In this document: piece by piece, positions 29,093-38,310 of the stretch
Position numbering within the stretch: position 1 is the first letter of the stretch
How the letters are laid out: each line of letters starts with the position of its first letter
Origin: Pseudomonas sp. AB6
Lineage (GTDB): Bacteria; Pseudomonadota; Gammaproteobacteria; Pseudomonadales; Pseudomonadaceae
Assembly: GCF_034314105.1 (NCBI RefSeq)
Contig: NZ_JAVIWJ010000001.1
Span: forward strand, 2,729,501 to 2,793,500
Direction of reading: 5' to 3'
DNA: 64,000 nt
The notes under the pieces: model-generated
Database searches by the model: none
What the model saw: only the letters and a program-made list of their open reading frames with translations
What the model was told of the DNA's origin: nothing
Program-made: the position numbers and the translations under genes

Positions 29093-30484
29093 ATGAGCCG
29101 TATCGAAACCGACAGCATTGGTCAGATCGACGTCCCCGATGATGCTTACTGGGGCGCCCAGACTCAACGCTCGTTGATCAACTTCGCTATTGGCGACCAG
29201 CGCATGCCGCTCGCGGTGTTGCACTCGTTGGCCCTGATCAAGAAAGCGGCCGCACGGGTCAATGACCGCAACGGTAGCCTGCCTGCTGACATTGCTCGCC
29301 TGATCGAACAGTCCGCTGACGAAGTGCTAGATGGCCAGCTAGATGAACAATTCCCGTTAGTGGTCTGGCAAACCGGCAGCGGCACCCAAAGCAATATGAA
29401 CGTCAATGAAGTTATTGCCGGACGCGCTAACGAGCTGGCCGGCAACGGCCGTGGCGGTAAAGTGCCGGTACACCCGAACGATCATGTAAACCGCTCGCAA
29501 AGCTCCAACGACTGCTTCCCGACGGCGATGCACATTGCCGCAGCGCAAGCAGTAAATGAGCATCTGCTGCCCGCTATTGTTCAATTGTCCGATGGATTAG
29601 CCGAGCAATCAGCGCGGCACATGAAGCTGGTCAAGACTGGCCGCACTCATATGATGGACGCGACGCCGATCACCTTTGGCCAAGAAGTTTCGGCTTATGT
29701 GGCTCAGCTCGATTATTCAGCGAAAGCCATTCGTCATACCTTGCCCGCCGTCTATGAATTGGCGCAAGGCGGCACCGCCGTAGGAACCGGTCTAAACGCG
29801 CCGCACGGATTTTCCGAGGCGGTTGCTGCCGAACTGGCCGCCCTTTCCGGTTTACCGTTTGTCACAGCACCGAACAAGTTCGCCGCCCTCGCAGGACATG
29901 AACCTCTGACCGCATTGTCGGGCGCGCTTAAAACCTTGGCGGTGACACTCATGAAAATCGCCAACGATCTGCGTTTGCTGGGTTCTGGCCCAAGAGCCGG
30001 GCTTGCCGAGGTCAAGTTGCCAGCTAACGAGCCTGGCAGTTCGATCATGCCGGGCAAGGTCAACCCGACCCAATGTGAAGCGCTGTCTATGCTCGCCTGC
30101 CAAGTGCTGGGCAATGACGTCACGATTGGTTTCGCTGCCAGTCAGGGCCATTTACAGTTAAACGTATTCAAGCCAGTAATCATCCACAACCTCCTGCAGT
30201 CGATTCGCTTGTTAGCCGATGGCTGCAATAACTTTCAGGAACATTGCGTCTCAGGCATGGAGCCTGATGCGGCGAAGATGGCTGAACACTTAGAACGCGG
30301 TTTGATGCTGGTGACAGCCCTTAATCCGCACATTGGCTACGACAAATCAGCGCAAATCGCTAAAAAAGCCTACAGCGAGGGTTTAACCTTGCGCCAAGCG
30401 TCGTTAGCGTTAGGGTATCTGACGCAAGCAGAGTTCGATGCGTGGGTACGCCCCGAAAAAATGCTGGGAGCGGGTAATGACTGA
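29093..30484 (+). CDS. fumC: Class II fumarate hydratase
   Basis: 463 residues, an iron-free tetrameric fumarase that interconverts fumarate and malate in the citric acid cycle. Motifs are YWGAQTQRSL, QTGSGTQSNMNVNEV, NDHVNRSQSSND, KTGRTHMMDATP and the family signature GSSIMPGKVNP. GGAGCAAGCCCG precedes the ATG. Pseudomonas usually has two class II fumarases; the copy beside bolA and the DUF2059 gene is the one not linked to sodA. A weak hairpin lies at 30497-30514. Confidence 0.96.
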   Translation: MSRIETDSIGQIDVPDDAYWGAQTQRSLINFAIGDQRMPLAVLHSLALIKKAAARVNDRNGSLPADIARLIEQSADEVLDGQLDEQFPLVVWQTGSGTQSNMNVNEVIAGRANELAGNGRGGKVPVHPNDHVNRSQSSNDCFPTAMHIAAAQAVNEHLLPAIVQLSDGLAEQSARHMKLVKTGRTHMMDATPITFGQEVSAYVAQLDYSAKAIRHTLPAVYELAQGGTAVGTGLNAPHGFSEAVAAELAALSGLPFVTAPNKFAALAGHEPLTALSGALKTLAVTLMKIANDLRLLGSGPRAGLAEVKLPANEPGSSIMPGKVNPTQCEALSMLACQVLGNDVTIGFAASQGHLQLNVFKPVIIHNLLQSIRLLADGCNNFQEHCVSGMEPDAAKMAEHLERGLMLVTALNPHIGYDKSAQIAKKAYSEGLTLRQASLALGYLTQAEFDAWVRPEKMLGAGND

Positions 30485-30496
30485 AGTTATGCGGCG

Positions 30497-30531
30497 TACC
30501 CTCTGTGAGAGAGGGCACGTCTCATTTTTTT
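30497..30531 (+). terminator. Weak hairpin after fumC
   Basis: CCCTCT and AGAGGG form a six-pair stem, but eight bases separate it from the following run of seven T, so termination may be partial. It lies between convergent fumC and the DMT transporter gene. Confidence 0.45.
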
Positions 30532-30535
30532 AGCT

Positions 30536-31495
30536 TTAAGCCTCAGCCAACCTCGCCCGTCGTGCCCGCAGGCCCGCGATCAAGGAAGGGCCTAGGGCGG
30601 TGAGTGCCGAGCCAAGCACTACCAATACTGCTCCGCTGTAACCCAATCCGTTCAGGTCTTCGGCCTGCACATAATCGGGCCATAACCAAGCCGCAGTTGC
30701 CACTGAAGCGAGGGTGACCAGAGGCGTCAGCGCCAGCGTGGCGCTGACTCGCGATGCCTCCCAATGCGCCAACGCTTCGGCAAATGCGCCATATGCCACC
30801 AACGTATTGAGGCAGCACGCTAGCAATAACCAACCCTGTAACCGGCTAAGCTGCAAGGCTTCGGACGGGTGTGCCCAAGGCGTGATTAACAGCGCACAAA
30901 ACAGGTAAATGATCATCATCACTTGCAGTGAATTCCAGACGGTGAGCAACTGCTTCTGACTTAATCCATAAAACGTCCAGACAGCTGACGCCAGTAATAC
31001 CGTGAGTATTCCCGCCGTGTAATCACTTAACGAGGTCAACAGTTCCTCCAAGCGCTGGTTGAAGAACAGACCAAACCCCATCAACAACACCAGCAACCCG
31101 ATCCCCTGGCCAATACCGAAACGTTCCTTGAACAGAAAAATGCTGCTGATGAGCAATAAGATCGGCCCTACTTGAATAACCAACTGCGTAGTACCAGGGC
31201 TGAGCATTCTTAAACCGATCAGATAAAGCACATAGTTGCCAACCAATCCAAAAACAGACAATGCCAACAAAATCTTGCCCTTGCGGCCAAGGAGTTTGAA
31301 GCTGGGCAAACGCCTCACCGATGCTAGCCAGATGAATAACAGCGACCCTGAGACTAAAAGCCGGAACCACGTCACCGTGATGGGGTCCATCGCTTGGAGT
31401 ACCTGCTTGAGTTTCACCGGCAGAACGCCCCACAGCACCGCTGTTACAAGAGCCAAAGACAAGCCATATAACCATCGGCCAGATGAAACATGCAT
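30536..31495 (-). CDS. DMT-superfamily permease (EamA domains)
   Basis: 319 residues with ten predicted membrane helices in two EamA repeats. Typical segments are ALVTAVLWGVLPVKLKQVL at the start, LYLIGLRMLSPGTTQLVIQVGPI in repeat one and ASRVSATLALTPLVTLASVATAAWLWPD in repeat two. Such proteins export metabolites or amino acids, but the substrate cannot be told. I choose the ATG at 31495 at the first helix; the frame continues upstream to 31546. The C-terminus is arginine-rich (RARRARLAEA). Confidence 0.88.
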   Translation of the reverse strand: MHVSSGRWLYGLSLALVTAVLWGVLPVKLKQVLQAMDPITVTWFRLLVSGSLLFIWLASVRRLPSFKLLGRKGKILLALSVFGLVGNYVLYLIGLRMLSPGTTQLVIQVGPILLLISSIFLFKERFGIGQGIGLLVLLMGFGLFFNQRLEELLTSLSDYTAGILTVLLASAVWTFYGLSQKQLLTVWNSLQVMMIIYLFCALLITPWAHPSEALQLSRLQGWLLLACCLNTLVAYGAFAEALAHWEASRVSATLALTPLVTLASVATAAWLWPDYVQAEDLNGLGYSGAVLVVLGSALTALGPSLIAGLRARRARLAEA

Positions 31496-31723
31496 GAGCG
31501 TGCTCTCTGTAAAGGCAAAAACGGAAAATGCAGCAGTGATCGCCATTCTAGGCGCGGATGAACGAACGACACAGTGACAGTTGAGAGGGGAGATTCCCGA
31601 AAACTGTGTTCCGTTCTCTGTGACGTGCGGCCGCTTGACGCTTTTGTGCCACTAATGGCCAGTTTCGAGTTACTGTTTTAGCCACTAGACTTATCACTAA
31701 GGTCCAGACTCAGGATATCGACC

Positions 31724-31936
31724 ATGTTCGGAAAGCGCTTGCAAGACCCAATCCCTACCGTTCATTACCGCAGTGATCGTGTTTCGTTGGTTAATGGGAA
31801 GTACTTTTTCAGCACCCGGGAAAATACCCTGGAAGGCCCTTACTTCACTCGTATTGATGCTGAACGCGAGACGGAGGCATATATCAACCGGATGATCGAA
31901 TCCAAGGCCGCCCGCCAGTCATCACTGAACGGCTGA
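31724..31936 (+). CDS. Small conserved protein, possibly DUF6316
   Basis: 70 residues with motifs HYRSDRVSLVNGKYFFSTREN and LEGPYFTRIDAERETEAYI, a pattern found in short Pseudomonas proteins of unknown role (I believe DUF6316). There is no signal or membrane segment. It stands between divergent DMT and convergent DTW-domain genes; its stop is two bases from the end of the DTW gene on the other strand. Confidence 0.7.
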   Translation: MFGKRLQDPIPTVHYRSDRVSLVNGKYFFSTRENTLEGPYFTRIDAERETEAYINRMIESKAARQSSLNG

Positions 31937-31938
31937 AG

Positions 31939-32544
31939 CTATAGGTGGTGGCGCTGATAAGTATCTTCGCCCATTGCTGCAATTTGACCGTCGATCAACG
32001 CATCGAAGGGCCGTAAGAGCAGCGTGAATGTCTTGGGCGACTCTAGCGTATTGAGGGCCTGCGCGATGGCTTCTATGGTCGATAACGCACTTGGATCTGG
32101 CGCTTTGCGCAGCCGATAGCGCGAGGCAACGGCTTGCCCGATCGTAACCCTTGGTAGCGCTGCTAACGCAGGATTCATATGCAGTAACTTACGCGCTTTG
32201 CGCCACGTGCCATCCGGTACGACCAATAGCAGTGGATGATCATCTTTATATTCTGCGACATTCTGATAAGCGACCAATGCCTGCGCACCCTCCCCTGGAA
32301 ACAGTAGCCGCGCGTGGTAACCCGGCCGATCTAACAATATCGGCAAATCATCGAATACCTCGCCTACAACCAACTCGGCATTGATGAGTCCCAACGCCGC
32401 TAGACGGGCAGTATTGAGGGCGTGGCCTACTTCGCTGGGATGCTGGAGAATCAGCACTCTAGTATGACTGTCGAGCTGCGGAATCAATGTACACAGGCAG
32501 TGAGTCTCGGGACGCAGACAACGAGCGCATTGGGTACGGGACAT
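31939..32544 (-). CDS. DTW-domain protein, probable tRNA-uridine aminocarboxypropyltransferase
   Basis: 201 residues. Four cysteines near the N-terminus (CARCLRP, HCLC) probably bind zinc. The DTW domain follows, with LQHPSEVGHALNTARL, VVPDGTWRKARKLL and LRKAPDPSALSTIEAIA. DTW proteins such as TapT transfer an aminocarboxypropyl group from SAM to a uridine in tRNA to make acp3U. It begins eight bases after the gbuR-type regulator on the same strand, so the two may be one transcript, although their jobs seem unrelated. Confidence 0.88.
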   Translation of the reverse strand: MSRTQCARCLRPETHCLCTLIPQLDSHTRVLILQHPSEVGHALNTARLAALGLINAELVVGEVFDDLPILLDRPGYHARLLFPGEGAQALVAYQNVAEYKDDHPLLLVVPDGTWRKARKLLHMNPALAALPRVTIGQAVASRYRLRKAPDPSALSTIEAIAQALNTLESPKTFTLLLRPFDALIDGQIAAMGEDTYQRHHL

Positions 32545-32552
32545 AGTATTTC

Positions 32553-33452
32553 TCAGCTCTGCTGTTGATTGAGCTGCGTTTTCAGCAGATCACGGAAAGT
32601 CTGGATCAACGGCTCACGGCTGCGGCCACGGCGCACAATCATCGAAAACGGCGCCTGATAGCCAAAGGTCGCGGGCAACAGCACCCGTAGATGACCTGAG
32701 TCGGCCCACGCTTGCGCATAGTGCTCGGGCAAATAACCAATGTATGCGCCTGACAGCACCAATATTAGCTGGGCCTCCATACTTTCCACTGTAGCTGCGC
32801 TGTGTTTGAAACCGTGTCGCGCCAGCTCCGCTTGGCTCCAGTAACCCCGACCAACCATACGCTGCTGTGCGATGACCGGCTCGGGAACACGTCGCTCGCT
32901 AAACAAGGGATGGCGGTTGCTGCAATAAAGCCAGTGTTGCTCGCGATAGAGCGGCTGATAAACCAGTCCACTCATTCGCGTAGAGAACGCGCCTATCGCC
33001 AGGTCGAGTCGATTGTCCTGGACACCGAGTTGCAACTCATACGGACTCATAACCGACAGGTGTAAATGCACGGCCGGGTGTTCTTGACTGTAGGCGCCAA
33101 TAGCTTCGGCGAAGGGCAACGCTCGATCACTCACGGTGGAATCAATCACGCCCAGATTAAGCGTTCCGCGCAGCTCGCCCTTGAGGGACGCCGCGTACTG
33201 CTCGAAACCTTCAAGCTCACCCAGCAGGCGCAAGGTTTCCTGATGAAACAACTCGCCCTTGCTGGTCAAACTGAATCCGCCACGCCCTCGATGGCAAAGT
33301 ATCAGACCCAAGGCCGTCTCTAGCTGGCTCATGTACGTACTAATGGCCGAAGTAGAGAGGTTAAGTTCTTGCTGGGCGCTGGAAAACCCCTGGTGACGCA
33401 CCACGCTGGCGAAGATACGCAGGAGTTTCAGGTCGGGTAACGTGCTGGCCAT
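32553..33452 (-). CDS. gbuR: LysR-type regulator of the adjacent guanidinobutyrase gene
   Basis: 299 residues. A winged helix-turn-helix N-terminus (LLRIFASVVRHQGFSSAQQELNLSTSAISTYMSQLE) is followed by the LysR effector-binding fold (about 90-295). It is divergent from gbuA, as is GbuR in P. aeruginosa, which activates guanidinobutyrase genes when 4-guanidinobutyrate is present. The 198-base intergenic region contains a perfect 7-base inverted repeat, a candidate site. The assignment rests on the arrangement rather than on diagnostic residues. Confidence 0.82.
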   Translation of the reverse strand: MASTLPDLKLLRIFASVVRHQGFSSAQQELNLSTSAISTYMSQLETALGLILCHRGRGGFSLTSKGELFHQETLRLLGELEGFEQYAASLKGELRGTLNLGVIDSTVSDRALPFAEAIGAYSQEHPAVHLHLSVMSPYELQLGVQDNRLDLAIGAFSTRMSGLVYQPLYREQHWLYCSNRHPLFSERRVPEPVIAQQRMVGRGYWSQAELARHGFKHSAATVESMEAQLILVLSGAYIGYLPEHYAQAWADSGHLRVLLPATFGYQAPFSMIVRRGRSREPLIQTFRDLLKTQLNQQQS

Positions 33453-33547
33453 TAAAAATCCGTAGGCGTGATCAAATGAGTACCAGACTCCTACAGAAGA
33501 GAGTGGAATCTAAGGTGAGGAGGCCAAAAAACAGACTTAGTTTAGCG

Positions 33548-33571
33548 TTAGTTCCGATTTCTCTGAACTAA
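33548..33571. promoter_or_regulatory. Candidate regulator-binding palindrome between gbuR and gbuA
   Basis: TTAGTTC and GAACTAA form a perfect inverted repeat with a 10-base spacer in the middle of the divergent intergenic region, about 80 bases before gbuA and 96 before gbuR. The position suits a LysR regulator. A half-site-like TTAGTTTAG occurs just upstream. Confidence 0.6.
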
Positions 33572-33650
33572 GTATTTTGCGTCAGCGATTCTTTCCACAG
33601 GCCAGCCTTTGCACAATCAACCTACACGACAATAACGATGAGGCAATCCT

Positions 33651-34601
33651 GTGGAAAAGATTTTGCACCAACCACTGGGCGGGAATGAAATGCCGCGTTT
33701 CGCCGGTATCGCCACCATGATGCGTTTACCTCACTTGCAGTCGGCGGCTGGCTTGGATGCCGCTTTCATCGGCGTCCCGCTTGACATCGGTACGTCGCTG
33801 CGCCCCGGCACTCGCTTCGGGCCACGTGAAATTCGTGCCGAGTCCGTGATGATTCGCCCCTACAACATGGCTACTGGCGCTGCTCCGTTCGATTCGCTTT
33901 CCGTGGCCGATATCGGCGATGTGGCGATCAATACCTTCAATTTGCTGGACGCCGTACGCATCATCGAGGAATCCTATGACCAGATCCTCGAACACAATGT
34001 CATCCCGCTGACCCTGGGCGGCGATCACACCATCACATTGCCCATCTTGCGGGCGATGCATAAAAAGCACGGCAAAGTCGGGTTGGTGCATATCGACGCC
34101 CATGCTGACGTCAATGACCATATGTTCGGCGAGAAAATTGCTCACGGCACGACGTTCCGCCGCGCGGTAGAAGAAGGCCTGCTCGATTGTCAGCGGGTTG
34201 TTCAGATCGGTTTGCGAGCTCAGGGATATACCGCTGAAGACTTCAACTGGAGTCGCAAACAAGGCTTCCGCGTGGTCCAGGCCGAAGAGTGCTGGCACAA
34301 ATCTCTGTCCCAACTGATGGAAGAAGTCCGCGAAAAAGTCGGGGGCGGCCCGGTTTATCTCAGCTTCGATATCGACGGTATCGATCCGGCCTGGGCGCCA
34401 GGTACTGGCACTCCTGAAATCGGTGGTTTGACTACAATTCAGGCCATTGAAATCATCCGGGGCTGCCAAGGTCTTGAATTGGTCGGATGCGATCTGGTAG
34501 AAATCTCGCCGCCTTATGACACCACCGGTAATACCTCATTGCTGGGCGCCAACTTGCTTTACGAAATGCTTTGCGTGTTGCCTGGCGTAGCGCACCGCTG
34601 A
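33651..34601 (+). CDS. gbuA: Guanidinobutyrase (ureohydrolase family)
   Basis: 316 residues, a manganese ureohydrolase. Metal ligands lie in LGGDHTITLP, HIDAHADVNDH and SFDIDGIDPAWAPGTGTPE. The N-terminus (QPLGGNEMPRF) and the segment TRFGPREIRAESVMIRPYNMATGAAPF (long motif within residues 43-75) look like GbuA of P. aeruginosa, which splits 4-guanidinobutyrate into 4-aminobutyrate and urea. Agmatinase or guanidinopropionase activity is an alternative. The start is GTG with GAGGCAATCCT upstream. A divergent LysR gene and a downstream sodium/solute symporter fit a catabolic uptake-and-degradation unit. Confidence 0.87.
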   Translation: MEKILHQPLGGNEMPRFAGIATMMRLPHLQSAAGLDAAFIGVPLDIGTSLRPGTRFGPREIRAESVMIRPYNMATGAAPFDSLSVADIGDVAINTFNLLDAVRIIEESYDQILEHNVIPLTLGGDHTITLPILRAMHKKHGKVGLVHIDAHADVNDHMFGEKIAHGTTFRRAVEEGLLDCQRVVQIGLRAQGYTAEDFNWSRKQGFRVVQAEECWHKSLSQLMEEVREKVGGGPVYLSFDIDGIDPAWAPGTGTPEIGGLTTIQAIEIIRGCQGLELVGCDLVEISPPYDTTGNTSLLGANLLYEMLCVLPGVAHR

Positions 34602-34740
34602 AACATCACAGCCTGATTCCGCTACACGATCGACTGGGCTTCCTCGAATGCAAGCAATTTGCCGGCGGGGGCGTCTGAATGAAGACTGCGCTCGACAGTC
34701 GACGAACCACTATAAAAATAATGATTGGAGACACCCTGCC

Positions 34741-36120
34741 ATGGCTTTAGATATTTTCGTTGTCCTCATATATGCCGCCGGCATGTTGGTGCTCGGCTGG
34801 TACGGTATGCGCAAAGCAAAAACTCACGAAGACTACTTGGTCGCAGGACGCAACCTCGGCCCCACTTTGTATATGGGCACGATGGCCGCCACAGTACTCG
34901 GTGGCGCGTCAACGGTTGGCACCGTTCGCCTGGGTTACGTCCACGGGATTTCCGGTTTTTGGCTATGCGCAGCCTTGGGCCTGGGCATTATCGCGCTCAA
35001 CTTGTTTCTTGCTAAACCGCTACTTAAATTACGCATTTTTACCGTCACTCAAGTGTTGGAAAAACGCTACAACGCGACGGCCCGCCAGGCCAGTGCAGTG
35101 ATCATGCTCGCCTATGCACTGATGATCGGCGTGACCTCGATTCTGGCCATAGGCACAGTGATGCAAGTGTTATTCGGGTTGCCATTTTGGGTGTCGGTAT
35201 TACTCGGCGGTGGCGTGGTGGTGGTGTATTCGGCGATTGGTGGCATGTGGTCACTGACTCTGACCGATATTGTCCAGTTCGTGATCAAGACCGTCGGCCT
35301 GATGTTCATCCTATTACCCATCTGCCTGTACCGCGTTGGCGGTTGGGACCAGTTGGTGGCCAAGCTTCCAGCGTCGAGTTTCAGCTGGACGACTATTGGC
35401 TGGGACACGATCATCACTTACTTCTTGATTTACTTTTTCGGAATCCTGATCGGCCAGGACATCTGGCAGCGCGTGTTCACTGCGCGCACGGACAAAATCG
35501 CCAAATACGCAGGGACCGTCGCAGGTGTGTACTGCATTTTTTATGGCTTGGCCTGCGCGCTGATCGGCATGGCTGCCCACGTTTTACTGCCCAATCTGGA
35601 CAATGTTAACAACGCTTTTGCGGCCATTGTTAAAGTCTCACTGCCCGATGGCGTGCGTGGTTTGGTGATCGCTGCTGCGTTGGCGGCCATGATGTCCACC
35701 GCCAGTGCTGGCCTGCTTGCAGCATCGACCACTCTGACCGAAGACCTGCTGCCACGCTTGCGTGGCGGCAGACAATCGAGCCTGGGCGTCAACCGGCTGT
35801 TCACTGCGTTGACAGGCTTGGCAGTACTCGCTATTGCGCTGGTAGTTCATGACGTGATAAGCGCGCTGACTCTAGCCTACAACCTGTTGGTAGGCGGCAT
35901 GCTGGTTCCATTGATTGGTGCGATTTACTGGAAACGGGCGACCACCGCAGGCGCGATAACCAGCATGGTCCTCGGGTTTTTGACGGCGTTGGCTTTTATG
36001 CTCAAGGACGGATTCGATGCCAACACACCGATTTACTACAGCTTATCGGTGGGCCTGATCAGTTTCGTAGTGGTCAGCCTGTTGTCACCGCGACCGGCAG
36101 CCGTCGCGCAGCCTATTTAA
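34741..36120 (+). CDS. Sodium/solute symporter family transporter
   Basis: 459 residues, about 13 membrane helices. It begins MALDIFVVLIYAAGMLVLGW and has the SSS features YGMRKAKTHEDYLVAGRNLGP, GGASTVGTVRLGY and AIGGMWSLTLTDIVQF. TTGGAG lies ten bases before the ATG, while the longer frame upstream is unconserved. It lies 139 bases after gbuA and probably brings in guanidinobutyrate or a related guanidino compound, as sodium symporters do next to other ureohydrolase genes; the substrate is inferred from context. Confidence 0.88.
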   Translation: MALDIFVVLIYAAGMLVLGWYGMRKAKTHEDYLVAGRNLGPTLYMGTMAATVLGGASTVGTVRLGYVHGISGFWLCAALGLGIIALNLFLAKPLLKLRIFTVTQVLEKRYNATARQASAVIMLAYALMIGVTSILAIGTVMQVLFGLPFWVSVLLGGGVVVVYSAIGGMWSLTLTDIVQFVIKTVGLMFILLPICLYRVGGWDQLVAKLPASSFSWTTIGWDTIITYFLIYFFGILIGQDIWQRVFTARTDKIAKYAGTVAGVYCIFYGLACALIGMAAHVLLPNLDNVNNAFAAIVKVSLPDGVRGLVIAAALAAMMSTASAGLLAASTTLTEDLLPRLRGGRQSSLGVNRLFTALTGLAVLAIALVVHDVISALTLAYNLLVGGMLVPLIGAIYWKRATTAGAITSMVLGFLTALAFMLKDGFDANTPIYYSLSVGLISFVVVSLLSPRPAAVAQPI

Positions 36121-36256
36121 GGCGCAAAGCCCCTGGAGTTACCCTGTGGTTGCTGCGCCTCGGCCAACAATCACAGAGTGAGCTAGCCTTACTGACGAGG
36201 GCCTTGGGCAGGAAAGTACGAGGCTCATTTCTGTCAGTGACGGAAGCGGAATTGTC

Positions 36257-36517
36257 ATGGAGCGACTAGATATTCAGCAACACCTCTACAACACGCTGGG
36301 CGTGATGCTAATTGACAAGCAAGAAATTCACGAAAACGCAACGCTCAAAGACTTGGCGTTGGAACACCCCGAGATCGAGGATCTGCTCGATCGACTGGAA
36401 TCCGAGTTTGATATCGTCTTTCCCACCCGAATCAAAGTCCGAATCCACAAGGCGCCTGAATACCTAACGCTGCAAATTCTAGTGGATGTGATTCTGGTAC
36501 TCACCGGAACCGATTGA
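36257..36517 (+). CDS. Small protein resembling an acyl carrier protein without its serine
   Basis: 86 residues, predicted mostly helical and acidic. The pattern NATLKDLALEHPEIEDLLDRLESEFDIVFP (within residues 30-60) follows the helix II region of acyl carrier proteins, where DSL carries the phosphopantetheine. Here that place reads EHPEIEDL, so no serine is available. It may be a degenerate carrier-fold protein or only an accidental likeness. CGGAA lies ahead of the ATG. It follows the symporter gene by 136 bases, and a similar small gene sits in the gbuA neighbourhood of other pseudomonads as I recall. Confidence 0.65.
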   Translation: MERLDIQQHLYNTLGVMLIDKQEIHENATLKDLALEHPEIEDLLDRLESEFDIVFPTRIKVRIHKAPEYLTLQILVDVILVLTGTD

Positions 36518-36528
36518 ATGCCGAGCAG

Positions 36529-36651
36529 CTATCGACGAGGGCGCCGACGCTCTTCATCCGTACGAACCGGGATAGGCTGTAGCTTTGGCCGCTCGATCAG
36601 GCCAAGGGCAACGCCGAAATCATGGAGCCATTCTTGCAATTTACTGTTCAT
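36529..36651 (-). CDS. Forty-residue conserved Pseudomonas protein
   Basis: The sequence begins MNSKLQEWLHDFGVALGLIERPKL and ends arginine-rich (DEERRRPRR). The N-terminal half can form an amphipathic helix. GAAGGGGG lies just upstream of this ATG, and a longer frame to 36771 has no such site, so the short form is chosen. I recall near-identical short proteins in other pseudomonads. The role is unknown. Confidence 0.68.
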   Translation of the reverse strand: MNSKLQEWLHDFGVALGLIERPKLQPIPVRTDEERRRPRR

Positions 36652-36831
36652 AACGCCCCCCTTCAGGGAAATGCTCCGCGACTGACATACGCCTTGCCGC
36701 GTCTTACTAATCATAGTGCGATGTCGTACTTTACGCCTGCTTCCGAATGTCGCGGGAAGAATTTGTGACATAACGTCTCAACGACTAAGCCACTCGTCGA
36801 CTAGTACAGCCGCAATTCAGCAATTTTCATT

Positions 36832-38310
36832 TCACTCCGGCAACTGCCGTCCACCGTCTTCGTCGGTCATGGCTTTTTCCAGCAAATCAGCGGGAAGGTT
36901 TTTACTGGCGCGCGCGCCGAGCAACTTCAATTGCTCGCTGCGGCTGACCAGATTACCCCGGCCATCAGTCAGCTTGTTACGAGCTGCACCGTAGGCTTTA
37001 TCGAGTTGCTGCAAGCGATTGCCCACTTCGTCCAGGTCCTGGATAAACAACACAAACTTGTCGTAGAGCCAGCCCGCACGCTCTGCAATTTCGCGGGCGT
37101 TCTGGCTTTGCCGCTCTTGCTTCCATAAGCTGTCAATCACGCGCAGTGTCGCAAGCAAGGTAGTCGGACTGACAATAACGATATTACGGTCGAACGCTTC
37201 TTGAAACAGGTTCGGCTCCGCTTGCAGCGCAGCAGAAAAGGCCGCCTCGATGGGCACAAACAGCAGGACGAAATCTAGGCTGTGCAGACCTTCGAGACGC
37301 TTGTAATCCTTGCCTGAGAGGCCTTTGACATGGTTACGCAAGGACAGCACGTGTTGTTTCAGCGCAGCTTGGCCTATCTCCTCATCATCGGCTGATACGT
37401 ATTGCTGATACGCAGTCAAGCTGACCTTGGCGTCTACCACTACTTGCTTATCGCCAGGCAGCATAATCAAAACATCCGGCTGAAAACGCTCGCCGTCCGG
37501 CCCTTTAAGGCTGACCTGAGTTTGATATTCACGGCCTTTTTCCAAACCAGCGTGTTCCAAAACTCGCTCAAGAATCAGCTCGCCCCAGTTACCTTGAGTT
37601 TTTTGCCCTTTGAGCGCGCGCGTGAGGTTGGTAGCTTCATCGCTTAGACGCTGATTCAGCTGCTGGAGACGCTCCAGCTCCTTACCAAGCGAAAACCGCT
37701 CACGCGCTTCCTGCTGATAACTTTCCTCAACGCGTTTTTCAAACAACTGAATGCGTTCTTTTAACGGATTGAGCAACTGCCCAAGTTGTTGCTGACTCGT
37801 TTCAGCAAAACGCTGCTCCCGTTCGTCGAATATCTTGCTGGCCAATTCGGCAAATTGCGCACGCAATTCATCCCTTGATCCTTGAAGATCGCTTAAGCGC
37901 TGCTGATGGCTTTCCTGTTGCTCGCGTAACTCGGCGTCCAGCGATGCACACCGCGCACCCAGATGTCGAAGCTCAGACTCTTTACTCGCTTTCTCCAGAT
38001 TCCAGTTTTGGGCAACGTCGCGCGCAAAGGCACGGTCCTGCTGCAATAGCTCAACCTCGCGACGCGTAGCTGCAAGGTCTGCTTGCTTTGCGGCGTTAGC
38101 GTGGCTCAAGTCACTGATTTCGTCGCGAGAAGCGTCAAGTTGAGCATTGAGGCCGGCCTGCGCCATTTGCGCGGTAATCAAGCGCTCGTCAAGCAAGGCA
38201 GCCTCGACGAGCTGTCGAGCTAGCCGCCGCTGCAGTTGCCACGCAAGCGCCAATAATGGCAACGCCGCCACACCCAGGCCTAGCCATACGCTGGTCAGCT
38301 CCAAAGCCAT
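36832..38310 (-). CDS. rmuC: DNA recombination protein RmuC
   Basis: 492 residues. An N-terminal hydrophobic segment (about 6-24) is followed by about 200 residues of coiled coil and then the RmuC domain (about 225-440) with LKGQKTQGNWGELILERVLEHAGLEKG (within residues 230-262) and FQPDVLIMLPGDKQVVVDAKVSLTAY (within 275-305). The restriction-enzyme-like fold PDV-DAK motif is visible. RmuC limits inversions at short inverted repeats and has been implicated in defence against foreign DNA. It stands alone on the minus strand. Confidence 0.95.
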   Translation of the reverse strand: MALELTSVWLGLGVAALPLLALAWQLQRRLARQLVEAALLDERLITAQMAQAGLNAQLDASRDEISDLSHANAAKQADLAATRREVELLQQDRAFARDVAQNWNLEKASKESELRHLGARCASLDAELREQQESHQQRLSDLQGSRDELRAQFAELASKIFDEREQRFAETSQQQLGQLLNPLKERIQLFEKRVEESYQQEARERFSLGKELERLQQLNQRLSDEATNLTRALKGQKTQGNWGELILERVLEHAGLEKGREYQTQVSLKGPDGERFQPDVLIMLPGDKQVVVDAKVSLTAYQQYVSADDEEIGQAALKQHVLSLRNHVKGLSGKDYKRLEGLHSLDFVLLFVPIEAAFSAALQAEPNLFQEAFDRNIVIVSPTTLLATLRVIDSLWKQERQSQNAREIAERAGWLYDKFVLFIQDLDEVGNRLQQLDKAYGAARNKLTDGRGNLVSRSEQLKLLGARASKNLPADLLEKAMTDEDGGRQLPE

